Of a DNA stretch of 64,000 bases, positions 53,823-62,946 are shown in pieces. The stretch is from Ornithinimicrobium humiphilum (GTDB lineage: Bacteria; Actinomycetota; Actinomycetes; Actinomycetales; Dermatophilaceae), in NCBI RefSeq assembly GCF_006716885.1, contig NZ_VFPU01000001.1:2480001-2544000 (forward strand). The letters are read 5' to 3'. The stretch's first letter is position 1. The number at the start of each line of letters is the position of its first letter. Position numbers and translations under genes: made by a program. Under the pieces are notes generated by a model. The model saw nothing but the letters and a program-made list of their open reading frames with translations, had not been told where the DNA came from and made no database searches.

Positions 53823-56800
53823 TCAGGGAGCGTCGGTCTGCGTCGCGTCGTCCGCCCCGGCGTCGCCGCCGGGCAGGGTCAGGGAACCGCCCTCCGGACT
53901 GGCCTCGACGGCCTTGCGGATGGCCTCCTGCAGACGCTCCTGCGCCTCGCCGTAGGCCTGCCAGTCGCCCTCCTCGAGGGCGGCCTGGCCGTCCTCGTAG
54001 GCCTGCTGGATCTCGGCGATCGCCTCCGCGAGGTCGCCCGTCGGCTCGGCCCCCGGGTCGCCCGCGTCCTCGCCGCCGTCCTCGCCGTCGGTGGGCGGGC
54101 TCGTCGTCGGACCCTCGTCGCCGGCGTCACCGGCGGTGGCACCCGAGTCGCCTCCGAAGAGCTCGTCCAGGGCACCGTCGAGGGTGTCGGACCAGCCGAG
54201 CTCGTTGCCGAAGGCCGCCACGACGACCCGCTGGAGCGGGTAGGACGACCCACCGGCCGACTGGACGTAGACGGGCTCGACGTAGAGCAGGCCGCCGCCG
54301 ACGGGCAGTGTGAGCAGGTTGCCGATCGTCACCTGCGAGCCCTGCTGGCGGTTGAGGTTGAGGAACTGCGACAGCGTCACGTCGAAGGCCTCGGACCCCT
54401 CGTTGGAGGAGTTGACCTCGTTCTGGAACTGGCCGGGGCCGCGCACCGTGGTCTCGCGCGGCAGCACGAGCATCCGCATCGTGCCGTAGTCCTCCCGGCG
54501 CTCCCCCGCCTCGCTGCCCGCGTCGGCGTCGACGGCCAGGTAGCCCGTGAGGTTCTGGCGCTCGGAACCGGCCGGGATGTAGGTCGTCGTCAGGCTGAAC
54601 GTGGGCTCGTCCTGGCCGGGCATGGCGATGGACAGGTAGTAGGGCGGGATGTCGGGCTTGGCCTCGCCCTCGACGCTCGGGTCCTCGGAGACGGTCCAGA
54701 AGTCCTGGCCGGTGAAGAACGAGCCCGCGTCCTGGACGTGGTAGCGGGAGAGCACCTCGCGCTGGACCTTGAAGAGGTCCTCGGGATAGCGGAAGTGGCT
54801 CATGAGGTCACCGCTGATCTCGTCCATGGGCAGGACGCTGCCGTCGAACACCTTGCTCCACGCCTTGAGGAGGGGGTCCTCCTCGTCCCAGGTGTAGAGG
54901 CTCACGGTGCCGTCGTAGGCGTCCACGGTGGCCTTGACCGAGTTGCGGATGTAGTTGACCTTGCCCTGCCCGATCGAACGGATGTTCTCCGCCTGCTGGA
55001 GCGAGTCCGCGGTGGCCTCGCCCAGCTCCTCGAGCTGGCTGTAGGGGTAGCGGCTGCTGACGGTGTAGCCGTCGATGATCCAGAGCACCCGGCCGTCGAC
55101 GATCGCCGGATAGGGGTTGCCGTCGAGGCGCAGCCAGGGCGCGACGCGCTCGACGCGTTCGCGGGGGTTGCGGTGGTCGAGCATGACCGACTCGCTGTTG
55201 ACCGAGTCGGACAGCAGGATCTCCAGGTGGCGGTACTTGATGGCGTAGGCGGCCCTCCTGGCCAGGTTGCCGATCGCGACGCCGCCCACCCCGTCGTAGG
55301 TGTTGCGGACCTCGCCGGCTCCGCTGTCCTGGCCGCTGGCGGGGTAGTCGAGCTCGCGGGGCGCCACGTCGGCGGGGGAACCGACGATCGAGTAGGTCGG
55401 CGACGCCTCGCCGAAGTAGATCCGGGGCTCGTACTCCCCCAGCCCGCCGACCGGCGGGATGTTGCGCTCGTAGAAGACCGGCTCGCCCTCGGCCGAGCGG
55501 CGGTTGCCGTAGGCGGCGACGACGCCGAAGCCGTGGGTGTAGACCGTGTGGTCGTTCACCCAGTTTCGCTGCCCGGCGGAGATGCCGGCGAGGTTGAGCT
55601 CGCGGACGGCGATCACGGTGTCGACCCGCTCCCCGTCGACCTCGTAGCGGTCGACGTCGAGGGCGTCGGCGAACTGGTAGTAGTTCCTCACGCCCTGGAG
55701 CTGACGGAACGTCGGCGAGACCACGGAGGGGTCGACGATGCGGATGCCGGGCACGGTGTCGGCGTCGCTGCGCAGCTGGCCGGGCTCCGCCTCGGTCTCG
55801 GCGTTGTAGTCGATCTTCTCGATGCCCTCGAGGTCGTAGGCCGCCAGGGTGCTCTGGATGGCGTCCTCGATGTAGGGCGCCTCGAGCTGGGCCTCCGAGG
55901 GCACGACCCTCAGCTGCTGCACCAGCGCGGGGTAGGCGCCTCCGAGCAGCAGGGCGACCACCAGGAGGCCGGCGAGGCTGATGAGGGGCAGGCGCCAGGT
56001 CCGGGTCCAGATGGTCGACAGGAAGAACAGGGCGCACAGCAGCGCCGCGACGGCGAGGATTCCCCGCGTCGGCAGCACCGCGTGGACGTCGGTGTACTGC
56101 ATACCCGTGATGCGGGCGTGCTCGGTCATGGAGAGCGAGTAGCGCTCGATCCAGTAGCCGCCGGCCCGGACGAGCAGCAGCAGGGCCAGCACGGTCGCCA
56201 GGTGGACGCGTGCGGCGGTCGTGGTGCGGGAGGAGCCGGGGCCGCCCTGCAGCTGCAGGCCGCCGTAGATGTAGTGCGTGAGCAGGGCGCCGACCAGGGT
56301 CAGCCCCAGCACGAGGGTCGCGAACGAGACGACCATCTGCCAGAACGGCAGGCTGAAGACGAAGAAGCCGACGTCGATGCCGTGGTGGGGGTCGACGACG
56401 CCGAAGGGCTCGCGGTTGACGAACAGGAGCACGGTCTGCCACTGCGACGCCGCGGCGGTGCCGGTGAAGGCGCCGAGCAGGAGGGGCACGGCGACGAAGA
56501 CCAGGCGACGCATCGGGTCCAGGGCGCTGCGGTAGCGGTCGAGGGCCGCCTGCTCCGGGGTGCTGGGTGCGTAGACCGGGCGGTGCCGCCACGCCAGCCA
56601 CAGGCCGGACCACACCGCGAGCCCGGTCAGGGCCCCGGCGAGGAGGAAGAGCCCGATCTGGCTCAGCAGCCGCGTGGTGAGGACGTTGCGGAAGCCGACG
56701 GACTCGTACCAGAGGAACTCGGTCCACAGCGTCGCGCCCCAGCCGATGACGGCCAGGACGGCGACGAGGATGAGGACGGTGGGCAGCAGCCGGCCGCGGC

Positions 56801-56927
56801 CGGCCCGGACCGGGCCCCGCCCGGGCGGCACCGGGCCCCCGGCACCGGCGAAGGATCCTCGGAAGGGGCCTCCGGGCGGCGGGCCCGTCGCGTCGTCGCG
56901 GTCTGGGTCGTTGTCCTGGGAGCTCAC
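53823..56927 (-). CDS. UPF0182 family membrane protein
   Basis: 1034 aa. N-terminal Pro/Gly-rich tail, seven transmembrane helices in the first about 340 residues, then a very large extracytoplasmic domain (about 350-930) with YFGEASPTYSIVG and the final Asp/Glu/Gly-rich tail (about 945-1034). It is widespread in actinobacteria and of unknown function. The GTG at 56927 has TAGGCT 6 nt upstream. Divergent from PPA1309. Confidence 0.95.
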   Translation of the reverse strand: MSSQDNDPDRDDATGPPPGGPFRGSFAGAGGPVPPGRGPVRAGRGRLLPTVLILVAVLAVIGWGATLWTEFLWYESVGFRNVLTTRLLSQIGLFLLAGALTGLAVWSGLWLAWRHRPVYAPSTPEQAALDRYRSALDPMRRLVFVAVPLLLGAFTGTAAASQWQTVLLFVNREPFGVVDPHHGIDVGFFVFSLPFWQMVVSFATLVLGLTLVGALLTHYIYGGLQLQGGPGSSRTTTAARVHLATVLALLLLVRAGGYWIERYSLSMTEHARITGMQYTDVHAVLPTRGILAVAALLCALFFLSTIWTRTWRLPLISLAGLLVVALLLGGAYPALVQQLRVVPSEAQLEAPYIEDAIQSTLAAYDLEGIEKIDYNAETEAEPGQLRSDADTVPGIRIVDPSVVSPTFRQLQGVRNYYQFADALDVDRYEVDGERVDTVIAVRELNLAGISAGQRNWVNDHTVYTHGFGVVAAYGNRRSAEGEPVFYERNIPPVGGLGEYEPRIYFGEASPTYSIVGSPADVAPRELDYPASGQDSGAGEVRNTYDGVGGVAIGNLARRAAYAIKYRHLEILLSDSVNSESVMLDHRNPRERVERVAPWLRLDGNPYPAIVDGRVLWIIDGYTVSSRYPYSQLEELGEATADSLQQAENIRSIGQGKVNYIRNSVKATVDAYDGTVSLYTWDEEDPLLKAWSKVFDGSVLPMDEISGDLMSHFRYPEDLFKVQREVLSRYHVQDAGSFFTGQDFWTVSEDPSVEGEAKPDIPPYYLSIAMPGQDEPTFSLTTTYIPAGSERQNLTGYLAVDADAGSEAGERREDYGTMRMLVLPRETTVRGPGQFQNEVNSSNEGSEAFDVTLSQFLNLNRQQGSQVTIGNLLTLPVGGGLLYVEPVYVQSAGGSSYPLQRVVVAAFGNELGWSDTLDGALDELFGGDSGATAGDAGDEGPTTSPPTDGEDGGEDAGDPGAEPTGDLAEAIAEIQQAYEDGQAALEEGDWQAYGEAQERLQEAIRKAVEASPEGGSLTLPGGDAGADDATQTDAP

Positions 56928-56933
56928 CCCGCC

Positions 56934-56939
56934 AGCCTA
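56934..56939 (-). promoter_or_regulatory. -10 element (TAGGCT) of the leaderless UPF0182 gene
   Basis: Minus-strand TAGGCT with a 6-nt gap to the GTG start. Confidence 0.6.
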
Positions 56940-57001
56940 TCCGGCGGGGGACGGCGGCCCTCGGCCAGTCGCCCCCGTCCCGGAGGTGCGACCATGGGGG
57001 C

Positions 57002-57535
57002 GTGCCGAGCGACCAGTCCCCCGTCCAGCCCACCCCGCTGCTCACCGCTGCCGTCGACACCGAGCGTCACGTCGCGCGCCTCGGGTGGGACCAGCCGCCG
57101 CGTCTCTTCGCGCTCGTGCGCACCGCCCTGCTGCAGGAGCGCGAGCCGACGCTGCAGGGACAGCTCGCCGACGCCGACCCCACCGGCTACACCGCGGTCG
57201 AGCAGGAGGGCCTGCCCCCGACGTCCGACCTCGAGTCGCTGCTGGGCCGCATCGCCTGGCCCGAGGAGGTCGAGGGCGCGGCCATCGCCGTGGAGCGCAT
57301 CGTGGTGCCGCCGGAGGCGGAGCGCGAGCTGCCCGAGGACCCGGCGGCGGCGACCGACGTGCTGGTCGCCCACCCCGGGCGCAAGGACGTCCGGCTCCTC
57401 GCCGCCTGCCTGCGCGACGGCTCGCAGATCTGCCTGCTGCGCCAGCGCGACCACGACAGCGACGACGCGGTCGCGGTGGGCACCGACATCGCGCCCGGCC
57501 TCACCCACGCCCTGGCCGCCACCCTGACGGACTGA
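57002..57535 (+). CDS. PPA1309 family protein
   Basis: 177 aa, cytosolic, no membrane segment. Recognised as PPA1309 by the N-terminus (TPLLTAAVDTERHVARLGWDQPPRLFALV) and the ELPEDPAAATDVLVAHP stretch. Function is unknown; the gene is normally found between UPF0182 and the PDZ protease. Convergent with the latter, 3 bases apart. Confidence 0.88.
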   Translation: MPSDQSPVQPTPLLTAAVDTERHVARLGWDQPPRLFALVRTALLQEREPTLQGQLADADPTGYTAVEQEGLPPTSDLESLLGRIAWPEEVEGAAIAVERIVVPPEAERELPEDPAAATDVLVAHPGRKDVRLLAACLRDGSQICLLRQRDHDSDDAVAVGTDIAPGLTHALAATLTD

Positions 57536-57538
57536 GGC

Positions 57539-58699
57539 TCAGCCGCCCGTCTCGGTGGCGCCGTCGCCCTCCAGCACCTGCTCGCACGTCGGCAGGTCGA
57601 GGCTCGTGGCGTCGCCGCCCGCCTCGGCGAGCGCCTCGACGTGCTCCAGGGCCTCGTCGAAGGTCGACACCGGCACCACTGTCAGCCCGCGCGGGGTGGC
57701 CTCCACCACCTCGTCGCAGTTGGCGGCGGGCGCGAGGAAGAGGTCCACGCCGGCCTCCGCCGAGGCGTACATCTTCTGGGGGATCCCGCTGATGGGGCCC
57801 ACGAGACCCTGGCCCGAGATCGTGCCGGTGCCGGCCACGGCGGCGCCGCCGGTGAGCGCGCCCTCGGTGAGGGTGTCGTAGACCGCGAGGGAGAACATCA
57901 GTCCCGCGCTCGGGCCACCGACCGCGCCCGCCTGGATCTCCACCTCGTAGGGCATCTCGTAGCGGGGGGCGAGGTAGACGCCGACGATCGTGCGGCCGGT
58001 CTCGGCGTCGCGCTTGGTCGGGACGTCGATCTCGACCTCCTCCTCGTCGCGCAGGACGAGGATGGAGACCGACTCGCCGGGCTCGACCGCCTGGATCCGG
58101 CTGCGCACCGACTCGGTGTCGGTGACCGGCTCGCCCTCGACCTGGAGGATCTGGTCGTCCACGTGGAGCACGCCGTCCGCCGGCGCGTCCACGATCACCT
58201 GCGCGACCACGATGTCCTCGGGCACCTCGACGCCAGCAGCGCGCAGGCCGACGACGGCGGCGTCGTGCTGCGAGTGCGCCATGAGCTCGCTGTTCTGCTC
58301 GCGCACCTGCTCGGCGGTGACGTCCGGCGGGAAGACCTGTGCGCGGGGGTAGACCGAGCGCGAGGGGTCGACGCTCGCGCGCAGCCACTCCCAGGCCGTG
58401 ACCTTCTGGCCCGGCCCGCCGTCGAGGCGCACGGTCGTGAAGTAGAGGGACCCCCCGGTGGGATAGGTCTCCAGATCGTCGGGCACGCTCACCACCGGCT
58501 TGCCGTCGATCTCCTGGAGCGTGTCGTAGACCGGACCGGGAAGGTAGACCACCTTGTCGACGGTGACGAGGTTGAGGCCGGCACCGACCAGGACCGCGCC
58601 GACGACGAGGCCGAGGACCCCGCCCGAGCGCTTTCCGATCCCGGTGTGCGGCGGGCGCTCGGCGGGTGCGTCATACCCCTCGTGGTAGGGCGAGCTCAC
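57539..58699 (-). CDS. PDZ-domain membrane protease, Lon-type
   Basis: 386 aa. One N-terminal membrane helix (about 27-45), a PDZ domain (about 155-240), then a Lon S16-like domain with the Ser in GGPSAGLMFSLA (about 263) and the Lys in GPISGIPQKMYAS (about 310). It cleaves outside or at the membrane. Start GTG at 58699, overlapping the moaE stop by 4 bases. Confidence 0.9.
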   Translation of the reverse strand: MSSPYHEGYDAPAERPPHTGIGKRSGGVLGLVVGAVLVGAGLNLVTVDKVVYLPGPVYDTLQEIDGKPVVSVPDDLETYPTGGSLYFTTVRLDGGPGQKVTAWEWLRASVDPSRSVYPRAQVFPPDVTAEQVREQNSELMAHSQHDAAVVGLRAAGVEVPEDIVVAQVIVDAPADGVLHVDDQILQVEGEPVTDTESVRSRIQAVEPGESVSILVLRDEEEVEIDVPTKRDAETGRTIVGVYLAPRYEMPYEVEIQAGAVGGPSAGLMFSLAVYDTLTEGALTGGAAVAGTGTISGQGLVGPISGIPQKMYASAEAGVDLFLAPAANCDEVVEATPRGLTVVPVSTFDEALEHVEALAEAGGDATSLDLPTCEQVLEGDGATETGG

Positions 58700-59121
58700 A
58701 GACCCACCCAGCTGTGGTCGCCCTCGGCCCAGGCCTGCCGCTTCCAGATCGGCACGGTGGCCTTGAGCTCCTCGATGAGGCGCCGCCCGCCGTCGAAGGC
58801 CTCCGCGCGGTGCTCGGCCGAGACGGCGCAGACCACGGCCAGGTCGCCGACGGTCAGGCTCCCGACCCGGTGCACCGCGTAGACCCCGTGGACCTGGTCG
58901 CCCTCGGCGACCGACCGGGCGATCGCGGTGAGCTGCTCCAGGGCGTCGGGGTGCGCGCTGTAGTCGAGCTGCGTGACGCCTTCGCGGCCCTCGTCGTGCT
59001 CGCGCACCGTGCCCACGAAGAGGGCGACGGCACCCGCACGCGGGTGCGAGACGGCGGCGAGGGCCTCGTCGACGGACAGGGCGGTGTCACGGATATCGGT
59101 GACGACGGTCGGACGGCTCAC
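58696..59121 (-). CDS. moaE: Molybdopterin synthase catalytic subunit MoaE
   Basis: 141 aa. The conserved Lys is in VPIWKRQAW (about 126), with FVGTVREHD and SAEHRAEAF also visible. Adds sulfur to make molybdopterin together with MoaD, which is not in this window. I use GTG 59121 because CATGAT lies 6 nt upstream; ATG 59139 is 6 codons earlier. Confidence 0.92.
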   Translation of the reverse strand: MSRPTVVTDIRDTALSVDEALAAVSHPRAGAVALFVGTVREHDEGREGVTQLDYSAHPDALEQLTAIARSVAEGDQVHGVYAVHRVGSLTVGDLAVVCAVSAEHRAEAFDGGRRLIEELKATVPIWKRQAWAEGDHSWVGL

Positions 59122-59190
59122 CGCGTCATCATGCCCCATGCCCCCTGGGAGGTCGCTGCGGGCAGGTCCCCTGCCGGGGCCGTGCCGCGG

Positions 59191-60297
59191 CTAGTCCCGT
59201 GTGCGGCGACGGCGCATGAGTGCTGCGGTGGCGAGGACGGCGACCGCGGCGCTCGCCGCGCCCGCCGCGGCCGCCCCCACCGCGTCGCGCGAGCGCACCC
59301 GCCGCGCCATCACCGCGTGGTGCCCACGGACACCCTCGAGCAGCACGGACAGGCAGTCGGCGTTGCTGTAGGCGGGCACCCAGCCGTGCTGCCCCAGCGC
59401 GGTCGGCTCCGTCACCCAGGGATAGGCGACGTAGGCCAGGTCGCTGGCCGGGACGGGCACGACGCCCAGGCGGTGCAGCCGGTCCGCGGCCGACTCGGCC
59501 GCAGCGACCGAGAGCTCGATGCGGCGCATCCCGGAGATCTCCTCGACCTCGGACTGCTCCAGGGTGCCCCAGGACGAGACGGTCACCTGGTCGGGGACGG
59601 GTTCGTGGACGACGGTGGTGAGTGCGCTGCCGAGGTCCTCGGCGTGGCAGAAGGTCCACAGCGGGCGGGTGCCGCGCAGGGTGAGCAGGCGCGGAGCCTC
59701 GAAGTGCCGGGTGATCATGGTGTCGACGCCGGGGCCGACGAGGGCGGCCGGGCGCACCACCGTCACCCGCAGGCCGGGATGCGGGCGTGCGAGGGCGGCG
59801 ACCTCCTCCTCCACCGCGACCATGTCGGCCACCAGGCCCTCGGCGTCGGAGGTGCGCAGCGGGCTGTCGTCGGGCAGGGGCACGGGGTTGTCGGGGCGGG
59901 CGCCGAAGACCATCGCGCTGGTCACGAGCACGAGGTGACCCACCCCGGCCGCGGCCGCGGCGGTCGTCAGCGCCCTGGCCTCCCCCAGCAGCCGCACCCG
60001 CCGGGCGGCCGGCTGCTCCCGGAGAGCCTGTTCCAGGTCGTGGTCCCAGACCAGGTGGACCAGGACGTCCACATCGCCGAGCGCCCCGACCACGGTCGGG
60101 GACGCGAGGTCGCCCGCCCGCCAGTCGACGTCGACGGCGGTCCCGGCGCTCGCGTCGATCCCGACGACCCGGTCCCCGGAGAGGGCCAGCTGCTCGGCCA
60201 GCGTCGTCCCCAGCCGCGACGCGGCCCGCGTGAGAGCGACCCGCGGCGTCCCGAGGTGGCGGCGGGACCGCTGGGCTGCGGCGGTCGTGGAACTCAC
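59191..60297 (-). CDS. Extended SDR / epimerase-like protein with a C-terminal membrane anchor
   Basis: 368 aa. The Rossmann start reads VALTRAASRLGTTLAEQ, where relatives have TGxxGxxG, so two of three glycines are lost. The later SAMVFG and DNPVPLPDDSP segments match the family, but the YxxxK pair is absent (LVADM). One hydrophobic helix is at the C-terminus (about 340-360), followed by RRRRTRD. Likely a non-catalytic member; the substrate is unknown. GTG start. Confidence 0.7.
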   Translation of the reverse strand: MSSTTAAAQRSRRHLGTPRVALTRAASRLGTTLAEQLALSGDRVVGIDASAGTAVDVDWRAGDLASPTVVGALGDVDVLVHLVWDHDLEQALREQPAARRVRLLGEARALTTAAAAAGVGHLVLVTSAMVFGARPDNPVPLPDDSPLRTSDAEGLVADMVAVEEEVAALARPHPGLRVTVVRPAALVGPGVDTMITRHFEAPRLLTLRGTRPLWTFCHAEDLGSALTTVVHEPVPDQVTVSSWGTLEQSEVEEISGMRRIELSVAAAESAADRLHRLGVVPVPASDLAYVAYPWVTEPTALGQHGWVPAYSNADCLSVLLEGVRGHHAVMARRVRSRDAVGAAAAGAASAAVAVLATAALMRRRRTRD

Positions 60298-60373
60298 CGG
60301 GGCCTCCAGGTGTTGTCAGGAAGAGAGGACGGCGCCTGCGCCGTCCTGAGCAGGACGTCATCGTCTCAGGAGT

Positions 60374-60401
60374 GGCAGGCTGGGTGCACCCAGACCCTGC
60401 C
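60374..60401. promoter_or_regulatory. Extended dyad upstream of the zincin gene
   Basis: A perfect 14-bp palindrome CTGGGTGCACCCAG (60380-60393) is enclosed by GGCAGG ... CCTGCC arms. It sits just before the ribosome-binding site and may be an operator for the zincin gene. A second hairpin lies at 60326-60347. Confidence 0.45.
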
Positions 60402-60418
60402 AGGAAGGATCGACCACC

Positions 60419-61831
60419 GTGTCAGACCACCCGCCCGCAGAGCGACCCGACGACGAGCCCGACCCGCTGGAGGCGCTCTTCGGCGGTCAGGTGCCCCCGC
60501 AGATGCGGGAGGCCCTGGAGTCGATGGGGCTGGGCTCGCTCGACCCCTCCCAGCTGCAGCAGATGCGCGCCCAGATGGAGATGCTGCTCGGGGGCGGCGG
60601 CGGGGACGACGGCCCGGTCAACAGCACGCTGGCCCACGACGTCGCGCGTCAGGTCGTGGCGCAGGCCGGCGACACCTCCATCGGCGACGCCACGCGCCGC
60701 GACGTCGAGCAGGTGGTCCAGGTCGCCTCGCTGTGGCTGGACCAGGTCACCGACTTCCCGCGCCCGGACGGCCCGGCGCGCGCCCTCAGCCGGGCGGAGT
60801 GGGTCGAGGCGACGCTGCCCGTCTGGATCCGGCTCACCACCCCGGTGGCGCAGGGGCTCCAGAGTGCGATGAACGACGCCATGCAGCAGCAGCTCGGCCA
60901 GCTGGGCACCGAGGGCATGGGTGCCATCCCCGGCATCCCGCCCGGGATGAACCCCGCGGCCCTCATGGGCCAGATGGAGCCGATGATCCGGCGCATGAGC
61001 GCGAGCATGTTCGGTGGCCAGGTGGGCCAGGCCGTCGGGGCGCTCGCGGGCGAGACCCTCTCCGGCACCGAGGTCGGCATCCCGCTCCTCGGCGACGAGT
61101 CCGTGGCGATGCTCCCGGCCAACGTGGCGACCTTCGCCGAGGGCCTGGAGATCGACGGCGGCGAGGTGCACCTCTACCTCGCCGTGCGCGAGGCGGCACG
61201 GGTCCGGCTGTTCGCCGCGGTGTCCTGGCTCGGTCCGCAGCTGCTCACCGCGGTCGAGGAGTACGCCCGGGACATGCGCATCAACACCGAGGGGATCGAG
61301 GAGGCCGTCCGGTCGGTCGACCCCCAGGACCCCGAGGCCATGCAGGCGGCCCTGGGCGAGGGCCTCTTCGCGGTCGAGCCCAGCCCCGCCCAGCAGGCGG
61401 CGCTCACCCGGCTGGAGACCCTGCTCGCCCTGGTCGAGGGCTGGGTGGACGTGGTCAGCGCACGCGCGACCGAGCCCCACCTGCCCCACGTCGAGGCCCT
61501 GGCCGAGGCGGTGCGCCGTCGGAGGGCTACCGGTGGCCCGGCGGAGAAGACCTTCGCCTCGCTGGTGGGCCTCGAGCTGCGCCCGCGACGGCTGCGCGAC
61601 GCCGCCAACCTCTGGAGCTCCCTCGAGGCCGCCGGCGGCCCGTCCGGCCGGGACGAGGCCTGGGGACACCCCGACGTCGCCCCGACCGCGGCCGACCTGG
61701 ACGACCCGCTCGGGTATGCCGACCGTCGCGGCTCGGGCGAGGACGCCCTCACGATCTCGGACGAGGACATCGAGCGGCTGCTGTCGTCCGGCGACGACCC
61801 GGACGCAGGGGCGCCGGACCGGGAGGGCTGA
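60419..61831 (+). CDS. Zincin-2 / DUF2342 putative metalloprotease
   Basis: 470 aa. Starts after AGGAAGGAT with an 8-nt gap. Family landmarks: a long Met-rich region around 150-200 (GAIPGIPPGMNP and MSASMFGGQVGQAVGALAGE), then REAARVRLFAAVSWLG (about 258-273) and TLLALVEGWVDVV (about 338-350). Relatives I recall often have REAAH at the first of these; here the His is Arg, which would matter if it binds zinc. The gene sits near whiB7 and uvrD2 as in mycobacteria. Confidence 0.8.
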   Translation: MSDHPPAERPDDEPDPLEALFGGQVPPQMREALESMGLGSLDPSQLQQMRAQMEMLLGGGGGDDGPVNSTLAHDVARQVVAQAGDTSIGDATRRDVEQVVQVASLWLDQVTDFPRPDGPARALSRAEWVEATLPVWIRLTTPVAQGLQSAMNDAMQQQLGQLGTEGMGAIPGIPPGMNPAALMGQMEPMIRRMSASMFGGQVGQAVGALAGETLSGTEVGIPLLGDESVAMLPANVATFAEGLEIDGGEVHLYLAVREAARVRLFAAVSWLGPQLLTAVEEYARDMRINTEGIEEAVRSVDPQDPEAMQAALGEGLFAVEPSPAQQAALTRLETLLALVEGWVDVVSARATEPHLPHVEALAEAVRRRRATGGPAEKTFASLVGLELRPRRLRDAANLWSSLEAAGGPSGRDEAWGHPDVAPTAADLDDPLGYADRRGSGEDALTISDEDIERLLSSGDDPDAGAPDREG

Positions 61832-61900
61832 TCCGGCCGGCGGCCTGCGCGCTGTGGACAACCCGAGGGGTCGAGCCCGGCGCGGTGGCACCGTGACGGG

Positions 61901-62641
61901 ATGACCTTCGGACCTCCGGCCCACCGCCCCGCGCTCCCCTCGGCCGCACGTCCGGACGGGCGACGTCAGGTCGGCGTCGGGCCGGGAGCCGTGGTGCTGC
62001 AGACCGACCCCGACGACTCCTCCGGCGACGGTCTCCTGCAGGAGGCCGTCGCCGGGGCCGTGGTCTCCGGGCCGCCCGTCCCGCGGCGCTCAGCGGGCTG
62101 CCGCGTGGTGGGCACCGGCCCGCTCGCGGCACGGTTGCGCCGGACGGTCGAGAGCCCACCCTCCCGGGGCACCGATGTCGTGGACGTCCTGGTGCACCAC
62201 CACGTCGTGCCTCCGGACGTCGGGCTGGAGGTGGCTCGGGACGGCCGGCTGGCTCTCCCGGTGGTCGTGCAGCCGAGGCGGGTCCTCGTGGGGCCGGTCG
62301 TGGGGACGGGCGCGGGCCCCTGCCTGCACTGCCTCGACCTGCACCGCCGTGATCGTGACCCGGCCTGGCCCCACGTAGCCACGGTCCTGGGCCACCCGGC
62401 CGAGCAGGGCGGACCGGTGGAGGTGCCCGAAGCCGTGGCGCGGGCGACGGAGGGTGTGGTCCTGCTGCTCGTGGGTTCCGTGGGCTCCCCCGCCCTCGGA
62501 CCCGTCGACGCGGGGCTCGTCCACGAGCTCGGCCCGGCCGCGCCGCACGTGGTCACGCGCCGGTGGGTCGTGCACCCGGCGTGCCGGTGGCACGCCGGGG
62601 ACGACGACGGGGGCCGCCCCGGTGCGGGACGGCCCCCGTGA
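61901..62641 (+). CDS. Orphan TOMM cyclodehydratase-like (ThiF-type) protein
   Basis: 246 aa. The central block GPCLHCLDLHRRDRDPAWPHV (about 143-163) matches the TOMM leader-binding/cyclodehydratase N-domain, where the CxxC is half of a zinc site. The second half is expected as HPxCxC near the C-terminus but reads HPACRW, so zinc binding looks incomplete. No precursor peptide, dehydrogenase or YcaO is nearby. Its position matches Rv3196. The role is unknown. ATG at 61901. Confidence 0.65.
   Translation: MTFGPPAHRPALPSAARPDGRRQVGVGPGAVVLQTDPDDSSGDGLLQEAVAGAVVSGPPVPRRSAGCRVVGTGPLAARLRRTVESPPSRGTDVVDVLVHHHVVPPDVGLEVARDGRLALPVVVQPRRVLVGPVVGTGAGPCLHCLDLHRRDRDPAWPHVATVLGHPAEQGGPVEVPEAVARATEGVVLLLVGSVGSPALGPVDAGLVHELGPAAPHVVTRRWVVHPACRWHAGDDDGGRPGAGRPP
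62607..62639. terminator. Hairpin at the end of the TOMM-like gene
   Basis: Arms ACGGGGGCCG (62607-62616) and CGGCCCCCGT (62630-62639) with a 13-nt loop that can fold further. It overlaps the TOMM-like stop codon and lies after the convergent 63-aa gene, so it could terminate both. Confidence 0.65.
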
Positions 62642-62668
62642 TGCCGGCCGGTCGGCCGACGGCTGCGA

Positions 62669-62860
62669 TCAGCCCCGGGCGGTGGCCAGGCGACCTGCGC
62701 GGCGCGGTGCCGCGGACGGGGCGCTCGACCGGTGCCGGCCCCGCGCGAGCAGGGTCGGGCGTCGCGGCCGGAGCCGCGCGTGCCGAGGGGCTGGACGCAG
62801 CCAGCGCTCGCGGTCGCGGGCGACGGCCCGCGCCTCGAGAACGGTCATCTGCGTGCTCAT
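62669..62860 (-). CDS. 63-aa highly basic small protein
   Basis: ATG at 62860 with GAAGGA 8 nt upstream. About one third of residues are Arg, with an AVARDRERWLRPAP-like core. No family recognised. It is downstream of whiB7, about 87 bases after its stop and on the same strand, and could be co-transcribed. It might bind RNA or be a chance open frame in G+C-rich DNA; the good ribosome-binding site favours a real gene. Confidence 0.5.
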   Translation of the reverse strand: MSTQMTVLEARAVARDRERWLRPAPRHARLRPRRPTLLARGRHRSSAPSAAPRRAGRLATARG

Positions 62861-62946
62861 GAGTGGTGTCCTTCTGGTTCGGTGCGTTCATGGATGGGTG
62901 GTGAGGGCCGCGCGGACCATGGCGCCGCGGGACGGCCCGGGCCGGG

